The position numbers and the translations under genes are program-made. From Tetramitus jugosus (taxonomy: Eukaryota > Heterolobosea > Eutetramitea > Acrasida > Vahlkampfiidae): a stretch of 64,000 nucleotides of DNA. The DNA lies in assembly GCA_937625935.1 (NCBI GenBank), contig OW569351.1, positions 1 to 64,000 of the forward strand, written 5' to 3'. The notes under the pieces were generated by a model that was not told the DNA's origin, made no database searches, and saw only the letters and a list, made by a program, of their open reading frames with translations. This document shows, one piece after another, positions 19,100 through 31,173 of this stretch; position 1 is the stretch's first letter; every line of letters starts with the position of its first letter.

Positions 19100-21124
19100 T
19101 TACTCCCAGGTATCGCTTTGCTTCATTGGGGCAAAGTGTGCATTCACCTTCCTGAACTTGCCATTGTCTTGTGAAGTGGTTCCTCTGAGAGTATCGATAT
19201 CAATACCGGCCTTTCTGTTCCTCTCTGCCTCTTCCCAAGCAGCCGTATCAATCTTTTGAGCCTCCTTGGCTACTTCACCTCCAAGATCACTCTCAACAAC
19301 AATACCATTCTTGGCATTGTTTGAACCGAGACGTGGAGACAACTTTGTTGGTGCAAGATTGTTATTATTACTGTTCACAGAAGGTGTCAACTTGTTGGTT
19401 GAGCTCATGACTGATGCCACTGGATTATTATTACTAATAGCATTGTTGTTGTTGTTGTAACTGCCATTGTTAATACTTGTTGATCTCAACTTTGGAGCTT
19501 GATTCGCAGGAGGAAGAACAAATCCACCATTTCCAGATGAAGAAGAAGCAGCTGGTGCATTACGTGATGCATTGTTCGCACTAGTTGTTATTGATTCCCT
19601 TGGAGATGTCTTTGTCACTTCAAATCGAGGTGACGTCTTTGTCAATCCACCACCACTACTGCTGCTATTGTTGTTGTTATTGACTGGCATTGGTGGAGGT
19701 GGTGCAGGAGCTCCACTTGTTGTTGTTTTTGTGGCAGAGTATTGAGAAGGTTGATTTCTCTGTTGAATAGGTTGTTGTTGTTGTTGTTGAATAGGTGCTT
19801 GAGTGGTGGAGATGATTGGTGGACGTTGTTGTTGAATTGGTTGCTGTTGATTCATCATGTAATTGGAATTGGTTGCTGGCATTTGAGTCGAAGATCTCAT
19901 GTTGTTGCTATTGTTGTTCATTGTACCCATGGAATGAGCAACAGGCATTTGTCGTTGTTGTTCATATGCATTGCTGTTGTTGTTGTAGTTGTTTTGATAG
20001 TTATTATTATTGTGATAAGAACTAGTATTGTTGTTGACATTCAATTGTTGGAATTGATTCACCATGTCACTAGCACCACCACCAATAATATTATCATCAT
20101 CAAATGGATTGGATTCTACTGCAGCAGCAGTAGAGTAACGTTGTTGTTGTTGTTGTGGATATTGAGGTCCTCCATAAGCTTGTTGATATTGAGGTGGTTG
20201 TTGTTGTTGTTGTGGCATTCCATAGGATTGTTGTTGTTGTTGTTGCATTGGATTGCTATTATTATTATAATTGTTGTTATAATACTGTGGTTGTTGTGGT
20301 TGTTGATACACTGGTTGACGTTGTGGTTGTTGCGGTTGTTGAGATCCTTGAGTGGCTGATGATGAACGAGTGTCAAACATGTCCAACAAGTTGTTTGCTT
20401 TTTGTTGATAACCATTGTTGTTGTTCACTTGCTGAACACCACCACTGTTGTTATTGTTGTTAGCAACATTACGATTGGGTTGAATAGTAGTAGTCACCGT
20501 AGTAATGGTTGTTGTTCCATTGGGGTTCTGAGCAGCAGCAATGTTTTTTTCATTGATAATGACTGCACTGTTCAAGTTGTCATACTGATTCAAGTCGTCC
20601 TTGTGACTTCTGCTTCTGACACGAGGCATCTGCTGTGGTTGTGCAGACTTCATACCAAATGAGACATCATGCCACTGTTTTTGTATCTCGTCCTGAGATT
20701 TGAGGTTCAATGGACCACTGGTGCCACTGGAGCAAAACGCTTTTTCATCGTAAACTTTTGTAATGTACCTGTCGCAAGCCACCTTAAACTCCGCTTGGGA
20801 CTTGAATCGCTGCTCGTTTGGTTTGATCTCTTCCGGTTTTGGCGCATTCGGAGAGCGGAACCATATTTTTTCTGCTTCTAAATTGCCGCCTTTGAGCATG
20901 TGATCGACTTCGTCCTTGGAGAAGACGGAGAAACTAATGGTCTTGACACCGGGGTGGTGATGAGTACGGTGAATATCGGCACACATGTCACAGATGAATG
21001 TCTTGTAGGCCAAACAGACAAATGTTGGATTGCGTCTGTGACAGTCCATACAGTAGGAATTGCCTGGGAGTTGAAGCATCTTTCGTACTTTTTCTCTATA
21101 TCTTTCTTCGACTAGTTTACTCAT
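19100..21124 (-). CDS. ArfGAP-domain protein, AGFG/Hrb-like, Gln/Asn-rich
   Basis: 674 residues from ATG 21124. Residues about 10-125 form an ArfGAP zinc finger, C-x2-C-x16-C-x2-C (CMDC ... CDMC), followed by ADIHRTHHHPGVKTISF, which contains the arginine used as the catalytic finger. The continuation FSVFSKDEVDHMLKGGN and EKIW resembles AGFG1/Hrb and related subtypes. ArfGAPs stimulate GTP hydrolysis on Arf and recruit coats at Golgi or endosomes. The remaining 500 residues are low complexity (Asn, Gln, Pro, Ser runs encoded by GTT/TTG repeats on the plus strand), with many short NN and QQ blocks but no NPF repeats that I can see. The function of the tail is unknown. Confidence 0.88.
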   Translation of the reverse strand: MSKLVEERYREKVRKMLQLPGNSYCMDCHRRNPTFVCLAYKTFICDMCADIHRTHHHPGVKTISFSVFSKDEVDHMLKGGNLEAEKIWFRSPNAPKPEEIKPNEQRFKSQAEFKVACDRYITKVYDEKAFCSSGTSGPLNLKSQDEIQKQWHDVSFGMKSAQPQQMPRVRSRSHKDDLNQYDNLNSAVIINEKNIAAAQNPNGTTTITTVTTTIQPNRNVANNNNNSGGVQQVNNNNGYQQKANNLLDMFDTRSSSATQGSQQPQQPQRQPVYQQPQQPQYYNNNYNNNSNPMQQQQQQSYGMPQQQQQPPQYQQAYGGPQYPQQQQQRYSTAAAVESNPFDDDNIIGGGASDMVNQFQQLNVNNNTSSYHNNNNYQNNYNNNSNAYEQQRQMPVAHSMGTMNNNSNNMRSSTQMPATNSNYMMNQQQPIQQQRPPIISTTQAPIQQQQQQPIQQRNQPSQYSATKTTTSGAPAPPPPMPVNNNNNSSSSGGGLTKTSPRFEVTKTSPRESITTSANNASRNAPAASSSSGNGGFVLPPANQAPKLRSTSINNGSYNNNNNAISNNNPVASVMSSTNKLTPSVNSNNNNLAPTKLSPRLGSNNAKNGIVVESDLGGEVAKEAQKIDTAAWEEAERNRKAGIDIDTLRGTTSQDNGKFRKVNAHFAPMKQSDTWE

Positions 21125-21731
21125 GTTATGTACAATCTGTGGATGTAGTTTTTTTCTGGTATGAATCTACTTGTTGTTGTTGTGGTTGCTGTTGCTGTGT
21201 TCTTGTGTTGATTTTGTTTTTTTTTGCTTTTTTTACTTTGGCGAACAATCAAATCACAATTTGTGATTCGGGATCGTATTTTGTGTGAGTGAACGAACTA
21301 TTGATATCTCCCAGGCAAGGGCGGCAAAAAAAATCTGGATTCGTGCTCAAAAGGATGACGACAAAGAAAGATGACATGCAAGATTTCGAATTGAAGGAAG
21401 TGTAAAGTTCGTTCCTCCTCGCTGTACCCTTCTAATTTCAAGTTCAATTGTGATCGTTTTTTCCCATCGAGGGAAGGGAAATTTCATGACAGAAAGAACA
21501 CTGACTTTGCTATTGTCGTCTCATGTGCAATACTTGTGAGATCAACTCTGCAAATAGCTGTGGAATTAAAACATTCATATAAACATACACTGCTATTGGA
21601 TCTCTCATCTCCAGACATTGGCATTGGATTGCAAGGACTTTCCCCTGTGGGAGGATATTGATTTTTGAGGAGGAGAAACGTGTGTTTTGGCTTCACAGAA
21701 AAAAGAAAGAAAGCTTCGAGAGTGAAAAATC
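21125..21731. other. Divergent promoter region, ArfGAP and spastizin homologue
   Basis: 607 bases between two divergent start codons. The ArfGAP side has a run of TTG/GTT repeats at about 21170-21230 and an E2F-like box GGGCGGCAAAA at 21319-21329. No convincing gene is seen. Confidence 0.5.
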
Positions 21732-24700
21732 ATGCTCTTTCAACAACAACAAAATGTTCCATCGCCACCAAAGCCGGATACCCCACATCACAACAATGCT
21801 TCTCCTCATCACTATCAATTTCTGAGTGATGACATAAAGCTCTATGAAAAAAAGCTACGTGTTCTCTTTTGTAACTACTTGTTGTTGGCTCAGTATGAAT
21901 TGGCCAGAGCAATGATTCATCAGATTCATGACACGATCGATTCTGAATATGCACTGTTTCTTCTTCAGTGCGTCATTGAGAGACCTGATCGTTTATTTTC
22001 TCATTTATCATCATCATCGTCATCATCACTCTCAACTCAGCACAACAATAGTGATGATAATGAAATGATGACAAAAGATGATGTTTCATTGAGTATTGTC
22101 AGTCCAAAGTTGGTCTGGTTTTGCTATTCGGAATACTGTCAATTGAAATCAGCACTTTCCACCAAGCAACAACAACAACAATCATTGTCATCTTTACAAT
22201 CGTCATCATCATCATCATCAACATTGTTATCATCCAGTGTACCAACTTCATCATCAACAATAACAGCAACAATGACAGGAGAGATGACACCACTGGATAA
22301 TATGGAAACAACCAATCTTTTGAAACATCCTTATAATCGTCTATCGATTCGAACCATGTCAGAAAGTGGCAATGCATTGAAAAGAGTCATTGGTAGCAAC
22401 AGTGGCAACAGCAGCAACAGCAGTAGTCATAGCAGTCAGACACCAATGAGTGATTATCATCACAAAACTTCACAATCCGAGAGTGGTGAAATGAGCGTTT
22501 TTGCGACGATCAATAGAAATTTATTTATTGTGGGCTATGAACAGAGAAGGAGCGAACTTTCACACAAGTATACCACTGTTCTACTAGAGTTTGAGCTGTT
22601 GTTGGAGTCGTTGAATCATTTGTTGCATGATGAGCTGTTGGAACATCAGTTCTCAGAGCAGGAATTGAACAAGTACTTTTCGCAAATGAGACATTTGTAT
22701 CGGTCGATACTGTATAGTGGAAAAAAGCAGTCGTTGCTCTTGGATCCTACTGCTTTTGTGTTGTCCTCTTATTCCTTTTCTCATGAATCGGCAATCATGC
22801 CGCCAAATTCGATGTTCAATCTATCTGCTGGCGCTATGTCTCTATTGAAGCAAATATGTGTCTTGTGTCCTGATCTAGGAGTTAAATTGGGATCAATGTT
22901 ATGTGTAAGCGAAACTCCAGTATTTATTTTCAATCAACATGATTCTAAACAAGAAAAACGCACGAATGAGGTGAATTCTTCTTGTAGATTAGATGTAGAA
23001 CTTCAGCATTCACATATTTTGATGATTAATTCTTGTATCGACAAGGACAAGTATTCTGATGCTGCTTTTGTGCTGAGATATTTGAATATTAGCAAAGATA
23101 TGGAGCACCTTGCCGAGTACGACGAAGTGATGAATAACTTGAATTCTGTATTTTTAAAGATGGCAAACTATTGCTTATCGATGAGCGATACACGGCCGAT
23201 TTCTCAAAAGCGTGCAGGTTCAATCAGAAAATTAATTTATGAATCTCTTTTGGTACATGAGGATGTATACTTGCTGTCAAAGTATTGTAGTATTGAAGAA
23301 AGTATTATCTCCAAGTTATCCATCGATGATTTGTTTGTGAATCAAAACGGGACAGTCAACAGCGATCAATTCAGTATGGAGCATGACTTTTGGATACCTT
23401 TTATCAATTACATACGAATTACCGACAATCATTTCTTAGAAGCTGTTATGCAGGCTTGCCTCACAGCCATTAAGGACGAGGATTTCGACAGATTGAAACT
23501 GTTAGTCAATCCCCCTCACTTAGCTAATCTAAAACCGTTAATTATTTTGTTGTCGTGGGACATATTGCCTAACATTAAAACCAAGCGAATGGTGTTTGAG
23601 GTATTATGGCCAACGAAGACATTCGATGCTAAGATGATTGAGGACGAATTGATCAATTTCTCTTGTAATGAACTAGCCTACCATTTAAATTTGTCAGTAT
23701 GGGCATCAAAGCAAATATCTGATGTGGGACTTACTCCATACTCTAGTAACCATACATACTCCATGCGTTATTCAATTCAGAGTGTTGCTAAAGTTCAAAA
23801 ATTAGTCGATGCAATGAAGAGAACAGAGAGGAGTAGTTACGAGAAGAGCATTGAGGCCATAGGTAATGCGATTCTGTCTGCACTCACACGTCACTCTATC
23901 ACATATATATTGTTTCCATGGATTCCATATATTAACGAAGAAGAACTTTTCTCATTGTTAAAGCGAAGGACTATTCGAAGAAGCTCAAATGCTGACTCAC
24001 CATCAAGAACTCATGTTAGAAAAGAGCTCGAGTTAGTTTTACTTCAATCATATTCGATTATGAACAAGTTTTTGAAGTTAACGATTGACAACGTAGTCAA
24101 ACCAAGCGGAAAACACGAGAATGAAATAATTCAAACTATGAGAGAGATACAAAACGACATAGAGCAAATGGAGCCTCTTATCTATCGCTTAATTGTTCTC
24201 GAAAATATGATGAATATGCTATTTTTGAAAAAGAAACAGTTGAAGGTCTTAAGTGAGCCTCAGCACGGAACTTTTATAGCTGATAGCCTCATTATACGAG
24301 AAGTATTATCATTATTTAAGACTTGTATCTCAGGGATTCAGGATAAGGATTTGAGTGAAGAATTTCAATTCAGATTCCAACGTTTCAGCAACAACGTAGA
24401 CGACGCAATATGGAGATTTCAGTTCTCGAATCGTATGCTCGGAGTTAGTACTGACGGCCTCATAGTTAGTTCAGGGCAAGATATCATAGAGCTGATGCTC
24501 GCTTCACCAGCGACGTATCTAAGTATGGCGCTCAAGTGCAAGGACTTCGCAACGGCAAAGGACATTTTTGTTCGGTACAAGGGAGATCCATCGTTAGAAG
24601 AGCGAAGAAATAGTTTAAAAGACTTTAAAGAAGTCGATATTGCCGAGTTCACCAGCCAGAGCGGCAATACTGGAAATATCAAAGCGGATGAAGTAGTAGA

Positions 24701-27700
24701 GTTTAGTATGTTGTCTTCAACTTCTCGAATGTGTTTTGTACACCATACACTAACAATCGAAATTATCAGGTTCATTGCAACATTTTTATGTCAGTCTCGA
24801 TCTTGTTCTCAGAACAGATTTAACGTCCAAGGCCTTGGTAGACCTCATATATGTTGCATCGCGCAAGTATCAGAAACTATCAGGTGAAGATGCCCATAAG
24901 AATAATTTCTTTAATCGGTTATTGATCTATCAGGAACATTTTCCTAATACACCAATGTTTGACATTCTCTCAAGGTCATATAAGTATCCAAAGAGTCCAG
25001 CTTCTTTGGATAATGCTCTTACTGTCGAAGAAACAAAAACCAAGCAATTGAAAGAGCTATTGTCAGCTGCCAAAAATCCTCAGCAAGGTACCTACTCCAT
25101 TATTCTTTGTGTAATATGTCGAGTATCTTCTCACACATGTTTCTTTTCAGATTTTGATGAACAGCTCTTGTCAATTGATGAGCAATACTTGAGGGTATTC
25201 ATGCAACACTTGTTCTCTACTCACAAAGTTGTTTCGCGGACGCAACATGCAGACGTGTTCTCCTTATCGAACCGGTCTCCTATGGATATGATTGCTGATT
25301 TAGTATTCATATCAAGTAACTGTAAGTTAACTATTGTTCACTGCTTCTTTCGTACGCAGAAACTAACTCAATGCCATCTACAACAGATACGGATGCACAA
25401 GATCTCGCACAACTAAACAAAATAATTTTGCCTCGGCTGATTGTGGATTTGTGTGCCGATGAAAGTAGTAACTCTAGAAAACTGACACTTGAAGTGGCCA
25501 GTTATCTCTGTGACCGTTATGAACTTGTGGGAATATTATCTTGCTTGCTGCTGACAACGAGCTCCTCTACACAAGGTGAGCTCCTCGATTATTCCATGCA
25601 ACAAATGTCCAAGCACGTGTTCCTCTCTCGATGGAGCGAGTTGAGGACAAGTCTTTTCAAAGATCTTGTCCACTTGAATCAGCCCACCAGCGTTTCATCG
25701 CCGAGAAATAATGATCCACCATCATCTGATTCAGAGCACGATGAGAATGAAGACTCAGATGTCAGTGAGCCTGAACCAGTACCACTCGGAGAAAAAATTC
25801 CATCCCCAGAAGACGTACAGGACGATGTCGTTAATTTCAATCATATATTTGAGCAAGTTTCTTCGGAATCATCACATCATCTGTCTCTGATCAATTTGTT
25901 GGATTTCAATGATGATGCCGCCTTTCACACATCCATCATCCAACGGTTGATAGACCAAGGGAACATTAATGCAGCACTTAATTATGCAAACAAGGGAGTT
26001 GTTAGTAGGATCCCAGACTTCATGATCCAATTGTTTGTGGAACAAACATCAGAAAGACATGTGACCGCCAATCTCATTCATAGGATTGAGGATGATAAGC
26101 TTGCCACAACCTTAGTATTCAAACATTTAGAGTCATGGGATATTGATACAGCTATTGAATTGACTCAAATGTGTGTAAGTCGCCTGGATTCTAACAAAAA
26201 TTCTATCGACCAAGAATCTTTAATGCTAAGAAGCCAGGCCCAACAAAAACTATCTCAGTTATTGTTATATCGAGGAATACTTGCATCTCACTTGGGATCC
26301 TCATTTGTTTTGTGGACAGATTTGAATGAAACTGCAGAAAGAGAAGCTCACAAGCTTGTATCAGATCTCGTTGAAGCAAAGGAGTTTACGTTAGCAAAAA
26401 GCGCTGCAAGTTTATTACTCGAACACCAACATTCAGAACTTGAAGATTTTGATTCAGTGTTGCTCCATATTGAGCAAGAGTATGCTCTTCATGCGCTTCG
26501 TTATGAATACGAGACGAGAAGCCATGTTCTCAGACACCTCTGCTCATTGGAACCTCAATCGTGCATCACTGTATGCAAATATGTCATCGAAAAGTTAGAC
26601 GACTACAAAAAGAAATTGTTTCTTTGTGAATTCCTCATTACTTCAATGAGAGAACACCTCTCTCCCTCACAACTGGAACAGTACCAAGCAACATTAAATG
26701 GAATGAGAGTTCTTCGTCAAATGTCGAGAGAAATGCAGGAGAAGTTCGAACATCTACTATATGAACCCGAACTTATCATTGAAAATTTGCTACTGCTGCA
26801 AGATATAAGTAGTGTGGAGTCGATTCTTAATCACGTTCCTGAACTCAGAGATGATTCACTTATCATTTCCTATGGTAAGAAGGCACTTGACATACACACA
26901 GAGAGTGATAATGGTGAGAGCAAAGATCCTCAAAATCTGATGTTGTCAGATGATGAACAACATAACCAATCTGTTCGCGCGAATCATAGATATGCACAGG
27001 CTCCTAGCATGTTACTAGCCAAGTCTATATTCGATCTGTGTTCGCAACCAAGGAAGGTTGGCAAAGCTCTGATTGTTCTCTGTGATACCATCTCGCAAGA
27101 TATCAACGCCAAGAGAAAGACAAAGATTGATCTTGTGCAACAAATGATACAATATGCAAAGCTATCTTTTCTGCGAGATCCACAAGGTCATGATCAACTC
27201 TCCATATGTGACACGTTGACTTCTCATATCGAATTACTGAAGCTTATCAGTTATAAGGATATTAACATCAACGTCTCACTATCTGACTTCCGTCAGCAGA
27301 GCAGAGCCCGACAAATTCGGGATCAATTACTTAACCTAGATCAGATTCAGTTAGCATTAAATGTTGCTACTCGATGTCAGATTGAAAGTGAGCCTGTTTG
27401 GACTCAGTGGGGTCTTTCACTTCTATCATTCGCAAAGTACAAGTTAGCACGACAAAAACTGAAGTACTGCTTCTCGTTATCACCAGCACAAAAGCAAGCT
27501 CTCCTCTCTCGTATATTACTAGTGCTCGAAGGTGCGCCATCCTCAAAACAAATCCTGGATCATTTAAAGCAAGTGGGACCAAACTTCCTAATGGAAACCA
27601 TTCCAGATGACCGCGAACTCTACAATCTGAATCCATTGTACACTCACTTGGATCCTCATCGATTTAAGGAAGCAAAGTATTATATCCGAAAGTTGGGCAC

Positions 27701-28793
27701 CAATAATCTCTATATTGCTTTCTTGCTCCGAAATGGCAAACTCGAAGATGCCATATATGCTACTTTTGATATGCTGATGCCTCAGTCATTCTTTGTCGAG
27801 ACTATTGTATCATTCTGTCTCCGTAATGGTATTATTACTGACATGTTGACTCTGATCGAAAAGTATGAGAACCATCAAAAACATCAGCAGCAACGACAAC
27901 ACCAGGAATCATCGGCCACAAGGTCTCATACCTACTTGACGGCAACATGTAAGCTTTTGAACGAAAGACAAGCATTTAACATTTTATATCAAGTGCAATT
28001 GTTTATGAGGGATGATATCAGAGCAGGTCTGACCTGTATCAGATTATTTATGATGGCACATCCACCGGATGTCGAATTGAAATTGAAACATTTGGACACA
28101 GCTAAAAAGCATTTCCAAGATGGTATGATGCAAAGTCATGATCGTCACGGATCTCCTTCAAAACCAGTTCTGAAAGTGGACGAAATTGCAAAGTATCTTA
28201 AAACAATCAACCTTCAGATAGAGGAAACAAAATCGATGGCGAAACTCACATCCACAATGACTGATACTCAACAACAATTAAGTTATATGAAATTGAGTTT
28301 ATTCGAGTCAGCAAAGAGCAAGTGTGAAATTGCAGAGATACTTTTGTTGTCTCATTTCGATCTGGCATTCCGAATTATTACAGAGTTCAATCTGCCACAT
28401 GTGAAGCTGTACGTGCGTACCTTAACGCTCCTCATTCGCAAAAAGAAGCCTATCAGTGTTATGAATGACCTTCTTCAGAACATACAAAGCACACCTCTGA
28501 TGCATGACGACGATTGGGATATGATCATGAATGCAATTATCAAACTTTATGTGAACGAGATCAATGATGTGAAAACAGCTGAGAAATTTATCTCAAAATT
28601 GAGGAATGACAGTCGAAAGATTAAGGCATGCCTATTGTGCAAGAGATACAAGGCAGCTTACCTGATTGCTGCCTCCTCAGCCAATGCATATGAAGATGTG
28701 AAACTCATTTACAGTGTCACATCACAGATTCAAGACTCTGCAGAAGCGAAGCAAATATCTTCTCATTGTCTAACATTCCTCAAAAAGCGGTAA
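21732..28793 (+). CDS. ZFYVE26: Spastizin (ZFYVE26/FYVE-CENT) homologue lacking an evident FYVE finger
   Basis: Four exons: 21732-24730, 24795-25087, 25151-25321 and 25387-28793. The summed length of 6870 nt gives 2289 residues. Introns are 63-65 nt with CTAAC-type branch sites. The first junction has an alternative (exon 1 to 24732, exon 2 from 24770). The C-terminal 500 residues match human ZFYVE26 strongly by eye: FLLRNGKLEDAI, ILYQVQLFMRDDIRAGLTCI, DEIAKYLKTINLQIEETKS, and near the end KIKACLLCKRYKAAYLIAAS. ZFYVE26 acts with spatacsin and AP-5 in late endosome/lysosome reformation and in cytokinesis. No C-x2-C zinc cluster or RRHHCR-like motif appears anywhere, so membrane recruitment must differ. 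The N-terminal third has Ser/Asn low-complexity loops. Confidence 0.85.
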
Positions 28794-28853
28794 AAGAAAC
28801 TCTTTATTTATCAAACGTATACGACAAGTTTTGTTCAAACATGTTCAAATCTA

Positions 28854-30155
28854 CTATGCATGTGCTCGTTCATGCCTGTGGTGGTTCTTGATTCGATGCA
28901 ACAAGTGTCTGGGACCCAAAGTATTAATTCTTTTTCTCAGTGATCTATATGTATCACTGTGTTGTCTGTTGAGTGAAACTTCGTCCCTCAACACTATCGA
29001 ATCATCCTTCATTCTGAGCAAGGTGTTCAGTTGATCTCTGAACTGAGCAGGAGCCTTGAGAATATAGCTTGACAAGACTCGTTTCTCTGCATGGTTTGAG
29101 AAAACAGGAGAGCTACTATAGTTCAAGAGGCACTGAACAATCTCAAGAACATTCTCTGGCCTATCGCAGTGTCCAAGCGCGACATGCAATGGTGTTTGAT
29201 TTAGGAAGTCGGTCATCCGAATACTTGGTGCAGCACCATGATCCAACAATAAGCGAACGAGATTTACATCACCAATAGCGCAGGCCACGTGCAGTGGTGT
29301 CTCAAGAGATACTGATTGCTTTCTGTTTAGGTATTCATAGACAATGTTCCTACCAAACTCCTCCTCTAGAAATGTGAGCATCTCTGTCGTTTCCTTCACG
29401 TGTCCCTTCTTGTCCTGCTGGATGGCATAAATGGAGTTGACAACCATCTGAACCATGGAGAAACTGAAAACGTCAACCGTCAAACTATAGTTGAGCAACA
29501 ATTTCAATGCTCGAACATTGTTTTGGCAGATGGCATACATGCAAATATTTCCTCTCTTCTTGGGGAACACTGGACTCAGAGATACTGTACAGGCATCGAT
29601 GTAATCAATATTTTTGTTCTTTGTGTGGTATTCGAGCATAATTTTTAGGACACCCATTAAGAAGTCATCAGAAGACTCTTCTGATACTGTGAGAGATTCA
29701 CTGCTACTTCTACGACTACTATTATTACTATGATTCCGATTGCTCAAGAATGATTGACTGTTGTTGCAATCGGCAATACAAAAAAATATGTTCTTAGGGT
29801 TAGTTATGTCAATGAGTTCTCGCTTGTGCTTTCTTGGTTGGTGACTCTTTGTTTCTAGAGAACTCTGTGTTGTTGTCGTGTGTGATCTGTCTCTTGTGCC
29901 TACCGACGTAGAGATATCTTGCGACAACTGTCTTTCTGGTTGACCATTTCCTAGGAGCGGAGTTTTGGAGTGGTTTGTTGTTGTCGACAGGTTGTTGTTG
30001 TTGTTCAGTGGAGCGATAGGATTAGGGGGACTACTATCCTCTTGGTGATCATCCTTTTTCCTTTGTGGTATATGCATTAACATTCGAGGAGCAGATCGGG
30101 TGCGCTTAGGTTTCTTGGATTTTCTGTTCTTATGTTCTTGTTGTGCGGTATTCAT
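28854..30155 (-). CDS. Ankyrin-repeat protein
   Basis: 433 residues from ATG 30155, the first ATG of the frame. The N-terminal 140 residues are basic and low complexity (Lys/Arg, Ser/Thr, Asn) and could hold a nuclear signal (NRKSKKPKRTR near residue 12). Residues about 150-400 include at least two clear ankyrin repeats (ETPLHVACAIGDVNLVRLLL, then QTPLHVALGHCDRPENVL) and several degenerate ones before them (GNICMYAICQNNVRALKLLL). The C-terminus has a helical tail. Ankyrin repeats mediate protein binding and give no enzymatic clue. The gene converges with the spastizin homologue, with 60 bp between stops. Confidence 0.82.
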   Translation of the reverse strand: MNTAQQEHKNRKSKKPKRTRSAPRMLMHIPQRKKDDHQEDSSPPNPIAPLNNNNNLSTTTNHSKTPLLGNGQPERQLSQDISTSVGTRDRSHTTTTQSSLETKSHQPRKHKRELIDITNPKNIFFCIADCNNSQSFLSNRNHSNNSSRRSSSESLTVSEESSDDFLMGVLKIMLEYHTKNKNIDYIDACTVSLSPVFPKKRGNICMYAICQNNVRALKLLLNYSLTVDVFSFSMVQMVVNSIYAIQQDKKGHVKETTEMLTFLEEEFGRNIVYEYLNRKQSVSLETPLHVACAIGDVNLVRLLLDHGAAPSIRMTDFLNQTPLHVALGHCDRPENVLEIVQCLLNYSSSPVFSNHAEKRVLSSYILKAPAQFRDQLNTLLRMKDDSIVLRDEVSLNRQHSDTYRSLRKRINTLGPRHLLHRIKNHHRHERAHA

Positions 30156-30490
30156 CGTGATGGCTGTCAGATCAGATACCAATTATTGCCTGGTTGACTT
30201 TTGATGATTGAACTCTGGTTCGTGTTTCTGTACCCTCGAAGAACCGAATGCGATTCAATAATAACAAGGACGAAGAAACATCAGCTCATATCGAAGCGCC
30301 ACAAAAAGCTCGATAAAAACACACGAAAATACAACCCATAAATAAATTTTCCGATTTTTGTAAACACAATTCATGCATAGTTCAATGGCGCAATCTGTAT
30401 CTATTCTTAGAGATCATTCAGTGGCGATCATCAGAACCGAAACAAGAAGAAAAAAAACGCACACCAACAACCTACCAAACAACTGCTACC
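30156..30490. other. Divergent promoter region, ankyrin gene and SEM1
   Basis: 335 AT-rich bases between divergent starts. They include a C/A-rich leader before SEM1 and two GGCGC-type boxes (AAGCGCCACAAAAA near 30295 and AATGGCGCAATC near 30384). No gene is seen. Confidence 0.5.
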
Positions 30491-30742
30491 ATGTCTGACA
30501 GCAAGCAAAGCACTGAAACTCCATCCACCACCACCAATACCGAAGAGATTGACGTGTTGGAAGATGATGAATTCGAAGAGTTCGAACAAGAAGATTGGGA
30601 CACTAGAAAACAATTGTCATCCACCGAAGAAGCAGAAGATGAGAAGGAATGGGAAGAAGATTGGGATGATGAAGATGTTGATGATTTCTCGAATCAATTG
30701 AGAGAAGAATTGAAGAACAATGATGCCATGGCCGATGAATAA
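30491..30742 (+). CDS. SEM1: 26S proteasome subunit SEM1/DSS1
   Basis: An 83-residue, very acidic protein with the two SEM1/DSS1 signature blocks: DDEFEEFEQEDW in the middle and EWEEDWDDEDVDDFSNQLR towards the C-terminus, ending in a short helix REELKNN. This intrinsically disordered peptide is a subunit of the 19S proteasome lid, where it staples Rpn3 and Rpn7 together. It also occurs in the TREX-2 mRNA-export complex and in BRCA2-type complexes. The length is standard. There is no intron. The gene precedes the NOT4 and PSMA1 genes, which also belong to the proteasome or ubiquitin system. Confidence 0.95.
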   Translation: MSDSKQSTETPSTTTNTEEIDVLEDDEFEEFEQEDWDTRKQLSSTEEAEDEKEWEEDWDDEDVDDFSNQLREELKNNDAMADE

Positions 30743-31173
30743 TCAAAAGTCTTCTCACATTTTGTGAGTTGCTTTTTTTAGTGATTATTCTTTGTTTGTT
30801 GTTCTCGTTACTTGATGATGAATGTACGTACATGTTTTTTCGAAATCATAAGACGACTCTTGTGCGATGACAACACACAACAAGCGATCAGAATTTGTGT
30901 TCTCAGAATCATCATGCTGTGAATTGCATTGCAGTTCGAAAAGACGGACCAAACAAATCCCCCACCCAACATGTGTATAAAATGATAATAATTTTGTAAA
31001 ACAACTCTATTTGACTAGTATTTGAAACAAAAGAAGCTGTTCATGAAGTTATCCATGCAGCCAACAATACAATTGTTGTTCTTGTTTTTGTCGATTGTCC
31101 TTTATTTGAAATATGGTAGATCTACTTCTTCCTCATTCACTGTATCTCCGTGTGTTAAAATGATCATTTCTCC
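30743..31173. other. Intergenic region between SEM1 and NOT4 3' ends
   Basis: 431 bases between convergent genes. I note a 12-bp perfect palindrome, ATGTACGTACAT, near 30822. No gene or RNA is recognised. Confidence 0.5.

Noticed and set aside
19742-20463. Leu/Val-rich plus-strand ORFs opposite the ArfGAP low-complexity tail
   Set aside because: They are reverse translations of Gln/Asn runs (CAA/AAC read as TTG/GTT), so the hydrophobic proteins are artefacts.
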